A stretch of 64,000 nucleotides of DNA, from NCBI RefSeq assembly GCF_910591885.1, contig NC_063278.1, forward strand, positions 1,425,501-1,489,500. The letters are read 5' to 3'. This document shows, in pieces, positions 11,900 through 22,149 of the stretch. The notes under the pieces are model-generated. The model was given only the letters and a program-made list of their open reading frames with translations. It was not told where the DNA came from and did no database searches. This DNA comes from Bombus terrestris (taxonomy: Eukaryota > Arthropoda > Insecta > Hymenoptera > Apidae). Position 1 is the first letter of the stretch, and each line of letters begins with the position of its first letter. The position numbers were made by a program, and so were the translations under genes.

Positions 11900-13490
11900 A
11901 ATTAATCTCTCAACATACGTACGAATTGCTCGACCATCACCATGCTCGATTATCGTAAAAAAGATCATTACGAGAATCAACGTACCATCGCCTTCGAACC
12001 GAAGTGCGGAGAACTTGAACGTATCCATCGAACGCGGAAGGCGAGTGACTCGAGTCGGACGCTACTTGTCCCTGAGAAATTCCAGGACAAGTGGCACGGC
12101 TCCGTGGACTGCGCACGACGACGCCGTGCGCAAGGTGAAGCAAAGTGTGGTCGTTTCTCGTATACCTTTCTGCTCCCTCCTCTTCCTCGTTGCCGGTTGT
12201 TCGGCGAACCGGAGCTCACCGGACCGAGGTAGACACCGGCGAACCGTGGGCATTCAGCCGAAGCAGGTTAATATCTCGACATTGTGGACACAAGTAATGG
12301 AGGCCTTTGCGCTTCGAGACACGCGGATGGAAGCGCACAGAGATATTCTCCTATCGCGACCTTTCCTCATTTTTCTTTTCCCCACTCTTCTTCCCTGCTA
12401 TTTATTGCCTCAGCTGATTTACCACCTGTATTTGGATCTTTATAGTCCGGGACGCATTAGTGGACGTCTTTAATAGCGCCGGATTTGGCTATCGGCGTCC
12501 ATGTTAGGCGATTTTTTGCTACTTATTGTTTTAACGATGAGAAACCAACGCCGGGGTCATCGCGAGTGCAAGAATATAGCGAAATAACGGTAGACATGAT
12601 GGGTGTATCTAACACCTTTCCTACGTTTATTACAACATTTTAGAGCTCCGCGAGGTTTCTAATGTCAGAAGATGTTCGAGGTAATGATCTTTCCTAGTGC
12701 CACCTCTGTGGTTTTTTATCGTCACCTTGGTTGATCTCTCACGCGTAATTGACGTTCCGCTTTGATGCGTTTCACTTCAGGATGAAGAAACCTAACAACA
12801 CCGAATTTTGATATCGATGCTATCCAGGTTTCTAACGATTCCTTAAAATTATCCAAAACGTGGCCCCAATGATGCTGGCGATCAATCGACATTAATAGCG
12901 ATTGATCTCGTCGATATCCTCGATGCGTTTATATTTATTTCTTTACTCGTAATACACAGCCAATTTTATCATTTATCTCTTTTTTTCTTTTTTGTTCTTT
13001 TCTTTGTTTCTTTTTCTTCGAAATACGTTGACAACGTCGGGGCCGGAATGATCCACGGAACAATGACTACATTCATCCTAATCAAAGGGGACTGAACGGC
13101 TGCGAGCAGCACGAATTCGAGCCGATATATTTATCGACGTCAGCCCTAAATCCATTAATTCGATTCCGCATTATGCAAATTCAGCGGCGCGCTCGACGAG
13201 CCCCGACGTTCTCAACAGGCGCACGTGGGCGAGACACACGGGGCCCCGCTACTTGTAGCGCTCGTTCCAGCTCCTGCTCGGATTCGTTCAAACAAATTCG
13301 AGGCTGCACCGTCCCGGAGGTTTCTTCGTGAAAGCTCGCGTAGGCCGGGGAACGCTCTGACACGTGACATGCGACTCGTTGTTTCGCATTTTTCATGAAA
13401 TTTTGTGCAAAGAACGTGGAACGCTGTTTTAATCGTTTAATGGGAATTTTTCTTTGCGTCGCATAGTTTGCAGTAGAATCCTACCGAGAT
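11900..13490. other. Non-coding stretch
   Basis: No gene recognised. A GC-rich part (11990-12260) carries overlapping open frames in four or more frames (up to 152 codons, 12015-12473 plus), typical of low stop density. A pyrimidine tract (T-rich with C) lies at about 12978-13019. An octamer-like ATGCAAAT (POU-type site) lies near 13174-13181. Confidence 0.5.
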
Positions 13491-13500
13491 TTCTTCTTTT

Positions 13501-13580
13501 ATTTGCTTCGGAGAAATTGAAAGAGAATTCTTGAGAGGTTTTCCAGGGTGGTCACTTTTTTATAGAAAATACAAGGGTGG
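13501..13580 (+). repeat. Dispersed repeat, copy A
   Basis: The segment starting ATTTGCTTCGGAGA aligns, at roughly three quarters identity over about 75 bases, with the segment starting at 17845. Shared words include GAATTCTT and TTTTCCAGGGT. This copy lies at the start of an 89-codon plus frame (13531-13800) in AT-rich sequence. No family is recognised, and the repeat could equally be a duplicated fragment. Confidence 0.45.
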
Positions 13581-13945
13581 AAAATTATCGAGAAGAGATT
13601 TTCCATTGAAACCAGTCTTTAATTCATTCATAAACGCGATAAATTTAAACAAAGATTCTTTTCATTACGATAATCACGTCTGTACGACAAGTAATAAGTC
13701 TTTGACATTTTTCAGTAAAATATATTTCTGCTATGTAATTGATCATTCTAATTATTTCTGTCAAACATTACAAACTAACTACAATTATTTTTTTAATTAA
13801 GTAAGAGCTGACTGTAATATTATAGTACCAGTACGTTTGAGCACGACTAATTGCCAAACCACTAAAGTTGCTCAATAACTCAAATCACCCACATCTCTAT
13901 ACACAACCAGAGACAGCCAACACACTAGATTTTCATCTTACATTT

Positions 13946-14332
13946 CAGCAATAAACGCGTCAACGCATCATATATCCTCGTAAACGAGCCACAGCTTATT
14001 AAACATAGTCCACGTAGAATCCTTGTCACTGGTTGATTGGATATCCACCATTACCGTATCTGATCATCGAGATCCTTGTTCCACGTCCGATGAAATTAAA
14101 ACGGTTCCCTTTCTAACAGCGATAAATGTCAGAAGCCTCGTGGCTATGGAGACACGCTTCGCGGCCTCTATTTCTTCCTTTTTTGCTGTTTTAGCAATTC
14201 GCTCATTATCAAATCGTTTCGTACCTCTTCCGTTATTTGACTTCAAACCGACAACTTCGACTTGACCACGTTCCACGTCGAATCAGATTAAAACGCCTCG
14301 TCTGCTCGCGGCTATAAACGTCAAAGCTCTTG
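13946..14332 (+). repeat. Decayed tandem array, three units of about 170-190 bases
   Basis: Three related words built on CAGCRATAAA..GTCA..G occur at about 13946, 14117 and 14307, spaced 172 and 192 bases. The last two units also share an upstream block beginning TTCCACGTC (14079 and 14271) followed by ATTAAAACG. No coding content is recognised. Confidence 0.5.
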
Positions 14333-14339
14333 TACGTTC

Positions 14340-16230
14340 CACGCGTACGAATAAACACGCGGCGAATGTCGAAGAGTGTGGAAGAACGCGGGTCGCGTTC
14401 ACGCCATTAGAATTCGTTTTGTCCGCGAAATCGCGGCGAACGCATCGCTCGCGCTTTCTCCTCGAACGAATCGGCCAGCCTCGAGGTAGGCAACCCGTCC
14501 GACACAGTTCGCCGATACACCTGCGCGCGGGTGTGACTAATTAGAATCAGCAGCGAGCCAGACAATCGGAACGTTCGAACGACCGTGTGCTCTCTCGGAG
14601 CCTTAATAGCTTGAAAATGGTCCGGGTCAAACAGCCGCGTGTGCGTTTACGTAAGGTGTGCGCGCTAGTCCGGCATGCGAGCTACGCCGACGATGAACTT
14701 TCGTATAATGAAAGTCAAATGAAAGTTCGCTATAATAACGGCGATTCTTTCTTGTGGATGATACCTAATAGTGTGACTCTTCCTCGGGAGAAAGATTCTG
14801 GTCTCCGGTTTGCGAAACGAAACGCGGATGACATTGGCAAGTGCTTGGCGTTGATAGATTTTGAGTAATGGATTTCGGCGCGATAATTAACCTAATACGA
14901 ACTGACGAGGCAATCTCGGTATTTATGTCGCTACTTTTCAAAATGATTCTATAAATCGGACTCAGATTCGAATCCATCCAACTTACAAATTTCGTTATTG
15001 TTAATTTATTATCTTCTGCTACAGTTTCCGCGAACATTTTCGTCAACTTTCATCGTATAGTTTTATTTTAAATCCGAAATTGCAAGCCTAACATCCTTCC
15101 TAATAATCTAAAACAATTATTACGTTCTTCGTGAGAGCAGTAAATGTTCTATGATACTTACAAGCAGAAGAAAATACCAGCCTACATTCCACGTAATAAG
15201 CTTTCCACGTAGAAACCCGTGTCACTCACGAAAATCCCTACCTGGTATTCTAAGTAAAAGCGGGACACGTTAGAGGAGGAAGGAGATCCGTGTCGGATGG
15301 ACCGCGTGTTCTGATCTTCGGTATAGTCGTCTCGCGCGTGGGAACGAGGCGAGCGAAGCGCGGAAGCGTGATGCCAGCTCCGGCAGCGGGGAGCCTCGCA
15401 TTTTCGTACGATGATAAATGATCTCATCACTGGCATTTAGAACGCGGCGAGGTGTCGACCAAACCGAAATGCCTGAATGGAGCAACAAGAGTGGGAAGAG
15501 CCAGAGGGGAGGACTCGTTTAGAGCGAGGGCGAAAGGGCATAGATCGCGTGGAAATGTTCTCCAAGGGCGAAAGAGGGAGGCCTGAAACGAATTTAGCGC
15601 GACGCGGAAGAATCATTAACCACGTGAGTAGTTTTGATTTCTAATTAACCGTCCGAGGAAACCTGTGATGTATCGACTGTGTACGATCAAGTGGGTTACG
15701 AGTCAATCATTGGTTTATGCTGGCTTCTTTTGAATCCGTCACTCGAACCGATAAGAAGTAAGTTAATGAAGAGTTTGATAAATGGGAGTTGGTAAATCCT
15801 GTCGTAACATCGGATTCTCATTGATTAGTGGAGATTTTCACCAACGGAGATAATTATTTTTATCGTTGAGTGGTTTGTATCGTTGGGTCAAAGGTGACAG
15901 AAGGCAGTAATTTGGGTTAGATATGGGTGAGGTTAGGTATATTTAGACCATATTCTATGTTTCGTATAATACGAACTATCGATAATCTTTATCGGTATCG
16001 GATAAAATTCAGAATATGGAATAAAGTAGAATATTTTTAAACTGAGAGACGAAATTAAAGTATACCAAAAATAAAACACTGGAACTCAATACTAGACGAT
16101 ATTAAAATTAAGAAATTTTCGGAAAACGCAATTAGTTATCGCAATTTGGTCTTTACACGTTTCGATAAAAAAATTGAGGGACGTTGAAATTAGATATTAA
16201 AAAACACAAATACGAATTAACACAAATTGC
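14340..16230. other. Non-coding stretch
   Basis: No gene recognised. 14380-14560 and 15280-15600 are GC-richer; 15640-16230 is AT-rich and partly T/G-rich. Open frames reach 93 codons (14587-14868 plus; 14765-15046 minus) without recognisable domains. Confidence 0.5.
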
Positions 16231-16237
16231 TACTCAC

Positions 16238-16309
16238 CGGTCGATGAGCCTCTCCTAGTTTCAATATCAATCTCATCGTCCCTCTCGTGCCTCCCACTCA
16301 GCCACCGTT
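16238..16309 (-). other. Candidate 72-base coding exon (minus strand)
   Basis: Read on the minus strand, a pyrimidine-leaning stretch ends in TTGTTCTGTTGCAG. It is followed by 72 bases and then a near-perfect donor, CCG|GTGAGTA. Two of the three frames contain stops. The third is open through the whole segment and reads a charged peptide beginning RWLSGRHERDDE, with two leading bases and one trailing base outside full codons. The frame hits a stop right after the donor, as expected if the coding part ends there. 72 is a multiple of three, as for many cassette exons. I do not recognise the peptide. This is the best-formed exon candidate in the window but is still unproven. Confidence 0.25.
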
Positions 16310-16319
16310 CTGCAACAGA

Positions 16320-17840
16320 ACAAATAAATGAATAGAAAAGGCGCAGTAGACTGATTGCTGGGCTCCGGATTCCGACTGCCCCTAGAAGATTACATTCGAC
16401 GTTATTACCGCGAAATCGACCGGAGGGGACTCTGTAACTTGCTTCGAACAAACGAAAGCAAAACGGAGAACGCGAAAACCAACCTAACCCATACCACTCT
16501 ACAAATGGATGAAACATCGAGACTAACCTCTCACGAGACGGAAAAACAAGACCGAATATAGATTATCGCAAGGATACGCGCACGCTCTGTAACCGTAATA
16601 ACCAGTTAAACGTTTTCGCGACGATGGATCGGCCTAGGGAGGAGGATCTCGAGAAAGACGAGAGGTTAGAGACGTGAGACGTCGAAAACTAATATCGAAG
16701 CCGGGAGGGCTCTGCAATTGCGGTCGCGAGGAACGGCCCTGGCTACCGTGGGCCGTGCGTTCGCCGAGGAACTTTGGTCCGCAACGCGTCCATCGCCATC
16801 CACCGCCCTTTTGTAAATCGGATTCCAATAATTTCGCCGCTGGTACGACTAATTTTGAATGCCATTAGTTAGCACACGCCGCCTGGAACGATCCATCCGC
16901 TGGAACGGATTGTTATTTCATTCGTTTGTTTCAGTTCCCTTCTCCAACCTCTTCTACCCTTTCTTTTTATTCATTTTTTGTTCGTGATTGTTGCTCCCGT
17001 ACGTCTCACAGTGTTTTTAAACGATTATCAAACTTGAAAAAAGTCACGGTACTCTGTTAGATTAACATTGTCTGGCGTTTAACTATCTCTCCACTTTTGA
17101 CCTATGTTTATATTTTCATATAGCCGTTTTTTTTATTACAATTTTTATTACATCGTACGTACAATTTTTATTAGCAAAATTTGTCTCTCATTCGCAACGG
17201 TGATAGCTTTTAGAGCGAAAAAAAGTACCTATCCGCTATTGTTGGCCATTCTTCAAGACTACAAAGTTTCATCCGAGTTTCCCTTGCATCTATCGCTTCG
17301 ATACGCCGCTACCGTATTATGAAGCCAAACGCCAACGCGTCTGAAACCCTGTCTCTCTCTCCTTTACATGGACGTAGCTATCTCTTTCTCTTTTCGTACC
17401 TCTTCCTCTTTTGTATCTTTGCTCGAGCATCATCCCCCTTCCTTGCCGCATGGCGCCACTTCTCTGATTGAATCGACTGCGCCACGATGGAGATTCGCCC
17501 GGCGTGGATCGTGGCGCACGTCGGCGTGCTCGTCTGCGAATTCCGCGGGATCGTTTCTGTCGAGCATTTCCCAGCGTCGATCGGTACGCATGGTATTGGG
17601 TCACTGGGCGCGCGGATCGAGATCCCCTTTGTTCTCGTCTCCGTCTCGCGACTGCGAGCGTTATCGAGAGTTCGTCTCGCTTCGACGCCGCGGCTCTTCC
17701 GTCTGTGGGCGATCCCGCCGCGTAACAGGCCCGTCGGGCTTTGATCTTTTCTTACTCAGCCTCGAGCGGACGCACCTCCGTCCAGGGACAACAGCGATCC
17801 CTACAGAGTCTGTCATTCGAGATATGCGACCTGTCGATGA
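16320..17840. other. Non-coding stretch
   Basis: No gene recognised. An acceptor-like site, TTCGTTTGTTTCAG, lies near 16932, but the pyrimidine-rich sequence after it does not look coding. 17360-17880 has overlapping open frames (170 codons plus at 17368-17880, and others of 85-95 codons on both strands) in CpG-rich DNA. The encoded text is Ser/Arg-rich without recognisable domains. Confidence 0.5.
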
Positions 17841-17844
17841 CTCG

Positions 17845-17920
17845 ATTTGCTGCGAAGAGATTGAAAGGGAATTCTTATGAAATTTTCCAGGGTAATGGTT
17901 CGTTCTTGAAGAAAATAGGA
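17845..17920 (+). repeat. Dispersed repeat, copy B
   Basis: The segment beginning ATTTGCTGCGAAGAGATTGA is the partner of the one at 13501. This copy has an in-frame TGA after GAATTCTTA and a TAA after TTTTCCAGGG where copy A reads through, so a shared coding origin is not supported. The two copies lie 4.3 kb apart in the same orientation. Confidence 0.45.
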
Positions 17921-17924
17921 TCCC

Positions 17925-20900
17925 GCGAGTAACTTTTTATACGATCGACTCTATTCTTTCTTAATATCACTATACAGCTATACATATCGTGTTTGTCTTT
18001 TCTCGTTTTTCTAGAAACGAAAATTTTGCTATTACATTTTGCCGATCCCTTTAAGACAACTGGCCAAGCGAAAACAAGCCTCGATGTAACCATTTCGAGC
18101 CATACATCTTATTTAAACTTGATCCTAGAAGCGATTCTATCGTCAAGACGCTCTGTTCTGACAATTCATCCACTTAATCCCGTCTCTCCTTACCCAACAA
18201 AACCAATTACGAATACTCTCGACTATCGACGCGTTCGAACATAACTTACATCGCTCCACCAATCGCAACTTTTCTTAACTTTCGTTTAACGTTAAGAAGC
18301 GGTCTCGCAGCTTCGCGGAGGTGCGTCTTCGTTTCTATCCAGTCTTTGCATACGCCACGGATCATCGACCACGCAACCTTTGATCGATCACCGGAGGGCC
18401 AAACACTCGGAAGCCAGCTTCGAGACGATCTAACAGCGTCGACAACTTTACCCGCGAACCTTGCTCGTAGCGTGGAATTCAGCGAGTATCGGGAAGAAAG
18501 GAAGTCACGGAAAAGCGGAGCGCGCGGGGAAGAATAGCATCGGAGGCGGATGGATCGGTCGGCCATTAGGCGGTATTCTGGTATCGGCAGCATTGGCTCT
18601 CCCTAGCTATTGCCCGTACACGGCTACGTAGTCGCTCACGTAGTTGGCTTTGATGTGCACCGCGCCGCTTGTGCATTGTAGATGCATTATAATGCATACC
18701 TACTAAGAAGCCGGTCTATGTTGGTATTATGGCCGCGCGAGCGTTCGTAGCCTCGCGCCTCCTCTCTCGCTGCAGCTTCGATAATCGAACGCGCCTTGCC
18801 CCGCTCCTGCACACGCTCCTCTCGTCCAAGATTATATGAATAGAAAGGCGGCGTGATACGTGATGGGCGTGTGCAATTGAAAATCATATTACGTAAAAGA
18901 GCGGGGCAACAACGAGCCCCGGTGAAAATTTGCCGTTTCTTTTCAGCCGCCGCGCCACGACCTCCCACCCTCTGTGTTCCTTCTTCATCCCTGTTCTTGT
19001 CTTTTCAACAGCTGTTACTGCCGTCTTTCTCTTTCCCCTTTCGCCTGTTGTCCCAGAGCCAGCGGGTCGCGCGGACAATCGCGGCGAGATCATGCGCGCG
19101 GAATTACGATGGAGGGATCGTCGATCGAACGATGATAATCCTGAAATAAACGCGACTTACATTGCCCGCCCGCTGGTTGACTGGAATGACGATCGCAGCC
19201 GATACGGGCCAAGAGAAGCGTCGCGCTGTTCTCGCGTGCCGCGATGTTGATCCTGCTTCCTGATTAACCCTATCAATAGCAAAGAGTGCAAAGGTATTCT
19301 GTGCGGCTGGTGTAAAAATAGTATGGAAATGGTACAGGTTAAAATTAACTCCTTTCTTTGAATAGAACGCTTGTACGCAATAGCGGTATCCGAGGCATTA
19401 AACGATTATACTTGACGAAGCGTAGATATTGTTCTGGCCTTAAGAAACTGTTTAGGACTTATTTTCGATAGACTCGACCAACCAAAGATACAAATCAAGC
19501 GACGTAACAGCTTTCGACGGAGTTCTTCGTGACACGTTCGTTCAGCAACTAAATGTTATTTACATAATCGGGCAAGATTACGCTTGTAGCTTCGTGAAAA
19601 CTCGAGATAACTTTAGAATCCGATATACCTATCTATCTAAATTTAAAATTTACCACGCCAGAGAATATTCCTGTTATCGATTAGATATTTACCAAATTTA
19701 CCAACGAGATAGAAATCCAGGATTCTCCGCGACATCCGACGACGCGAATGCAACTTCCGCGGCACGTTCTCGGCGCGTATCCATCGGCTCCCTCCACAGA
19801 AGCTAGCTCTCGGCATGGCCTGTAATTTGCGCGGTCGTGCCCGGGGGATCCGCTCGGAGTCGTCCTCGCGGAATGATATTCCGTTTGCCTGGGAGAGCAC
19901 GGGGGAAAAGAAAGAACCTCGCCCTCCGTACCGATGTCCGGTAGCAGCCACCGGGAGCGGCGCCACCGTCGCTCGCAATTACAACGCTACCGGCCGTTTT
20001 TAATCTTGAACGACCGACAAAAAACGTAATAACTTTTTTGCCACCGCGATTACGAGGCCCGAAGGCCCTCCTCCGACTGGACCGGATGAGCCGTTCGCGC
20101 AAAATTGGAGACTCCGCCCCCGCGTTCTTGGCCCTTGGTCCCTGGATAACGACCAGCCTGTATGCAAATCGTCCCGGCAGGCGTTTTCGCCGAACATTAT
20201 TATATCGCTTCGTTTCGTGAAATTACGCGCGTACAGAAGCTGTGATTTTGACAAGAAAAACGTCAACAATCAGTGACATCACCGGCGGCAATGTCGAATT
20301 ACACCGGGATGCAGAAGAGCTTCTGACAACTTTTTAATGGAACCCTATTCGTCGTTCGTCCCTGATCGTATAATCAAACGAGCTACTCTGCTGTATTTTC
20401 GTGTCGGGATATCGTGTATTTCAGAGGTAGGCGAATGTCTAGAAAAACGTTCCCCACGATATGGTAAGGTAGGGTTATTTGAGACAGCGAGGAGATATAA
20501 AATAAATCAAATAATTCCCAGAAATAAAGTAATACGCACACGATGAATGAATTTATAAGGATAATTATAGCCGAGAATTAATCCAACATTGCACACACGT
20601 CTTTCCCTTCGATGTGTAGAAATTATACCTTAAGAGAAAATTATGGCCGCCACACTGTCAACGTAATATACGATATACTTCATACTATAAGCGGTATATT
20701 TTCATCGATGTAGATGATGTAACTTAACAAAACAGTTGATAACCAAATTCGACAAATTGCAAGATCAATCGATCAATCGATTCGGATATCCTGACTCAAA
20801 CAACTCCACCTTAGCCGTAATTTCACCGTAGCCGGCTACCCCACCCCACGAGAATATTTCATCGCTGACTGCGCGGTTGGTTATTCGTGTTACTCGGTCT

Positions 20901-21225
20901 GTTCGAATGATACGTAATATAGTCGATGGTTTGCCACGCTTCTACTCTCACCCCCGCAGTATACGTACACGAGATAAGGTAGTGAGACTGCAGTGTAAGG
21001 TGTGAAACGGGTGTCGGCGAAGGTGGAGGCGTCATTGTCGTGTTTCGTTTCGTTTCACCGATTGCGTCACAGTTGAACACACCGTACGACGCGGCCACGG
21101 GGCTTCGAGCATAGAAAGCGTACGAATCGAATGGCCGACGATCATTTGTCAAGCGAGGAACGTCCGCGTGTTAGGACTGCTAGGAGCCGCGGACGACTAC
21201 CACTATCGCGTCTAAACGCGGATTA
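17925..21225. other. Non-coding stretch
   Basis: No gene recognised. GC-rich islands (18480-19250 and 19730-20170) carry overlapping open frames on both strands up to 115 codons. An ATGCAAAT octamer lies near 20161-20169. GTGCATTGTAGATGCATT at about 18671 resembles the start of miR-33 but has no hairpin partner (see rejected items). Confidence 0.5.
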
Positions 21226-21230
21226 TCGAA

Positions 21231-21318
21231 GAAGACGAGGAGGAGGTGCAGGAAGAAGAAGAAGAAGAAGAAGAAGAAGGAGAAGAAGAAGAAGAAGAAG
21301 AAGAAGAAGAAAAAGACG
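21231..21318 (+). repeat. GAA/GAG trinucleotide microsatellite
   Basis: Purine-only triplets run from GAAGAAGACGAGGAGGAG into about 20 GAA-type units with rare interruptions (GTGCAG at 21246-21251, one GGA near 21279). One frame reads poly-Arg after an ATG at 21131 in a good context (MADDHLSSEER). Another reads a poly-Glu stretch with no upstream ATG. Either could be translated if transcribed, but nothing else supports a gene. Confidence 0.9.
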
Positions 21319-21923
21319 AAACTCGCACCTACCGTATCTCGCCTGGGAGAGTGATATTTCTATCGTGGATGTTGAGGTAGGAACGTGTTAACAATCCGTG
21401 GCGAGCCGCGCGGCGATTGATGGCCGTAGAAAAGAGGATTTATTAATCCTGACTATTATCACTGTTTGTTGAGCGGCGTCGGCGACAACAACGACTCTAT
21501 CGATGTTTCGCGCGGACCCATTACGCGACTACCGGCCAGTCGTACCTTTCGTCCTACCGATTTACCTACATTTATCGCCGACAGGTGACCTAATGGACGT
21601 TGTCGAGGTATTGGTGAACTCGGAAAGGTCGAATGGATTTGTAGATGTGCGAAAGAGTCCTTTATACGAACGAGATAAGGATACAAGGAATTTTTAGGAA
21701 AATTCTTCGAACTTTCGATGTTGATTTCGACGATTATCTATTTGAACGAAGATGTTCGTAACATGTACCAGTGAAAATAAATTCTTGACTTCTTAATCTC
21801 TGAAACTTTATCCGAAAAATTTTATCAAAATATTATGAATCGTTCTTGAAGAGAATTTAGGTGTTGAATATGAATCGGTTAAGTTAAAACGTAATCTGAT
21901 CCATTTGAATATCAGATGCAGAC

Positions 21924-22148
21924 ATAATGTAACTGATCCAATTGGGTCACTTGATGCAACCTAGACGTTTGATTCTCTTGCTAATGCATTTAATGCACTT
22001 GATGTACCTGGTGCAACTAATGTATATAATCTATGTTATGCACCAAAGATGTTATAGTGAACTGAATGCAACCGGTGCACCGGATGCATCATATATACTC
22101 GAATTACCTAGTTCACCTAAATGTACTAGTTAACCTAGTCTACATGAG
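21924..22148 (+). repeat. Decayed 9-base minisatellite (CTRATGCAC-like)
   Basis: About 24 successive 9-base words can be laid end to end with very few phase shifts. From 21933 they read CTGATCCAA, TTGGGTCAC, TTGATGCAA. From 21981 they read CTAATGCAT, TTAATGCAC, TTGATGTAC, CTGGTGCAA, CTAATGTAT. Later ones include CTGAATGCA, ACCGGTGCA and CCTAGTTCA. Translation in the plus frame from 21942 shows a three-residue rhythm (LMH LMH LMY LVQ LMY). Divergence is high, so the array is old. Flanks are ordinary AT-rich DNA. Confidence 0.75.
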
Positions 22149-22149
22149 A

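Noticed and set aside
16976..17000. miR-315-like word GATTGTTGCTC
   Set aside because: The seed at the 5' end does not match and no hairpin is present.
17368..17880. 170-codon plus-strand open frame
   Set aside because: Overlapped by several other open frames on both strands in CpG-rich DNA. Composition Ser/Arg-rich, no domain, no flanking splice structure.
18668..18705. miR-33-like word GTGCATTGTAG
   Set aside because: The remaining bases diverge from the known mature form and the flanks form only a local ATGCATTATAATGCAT palindrome, not a 60-90 base precursor hairpin.
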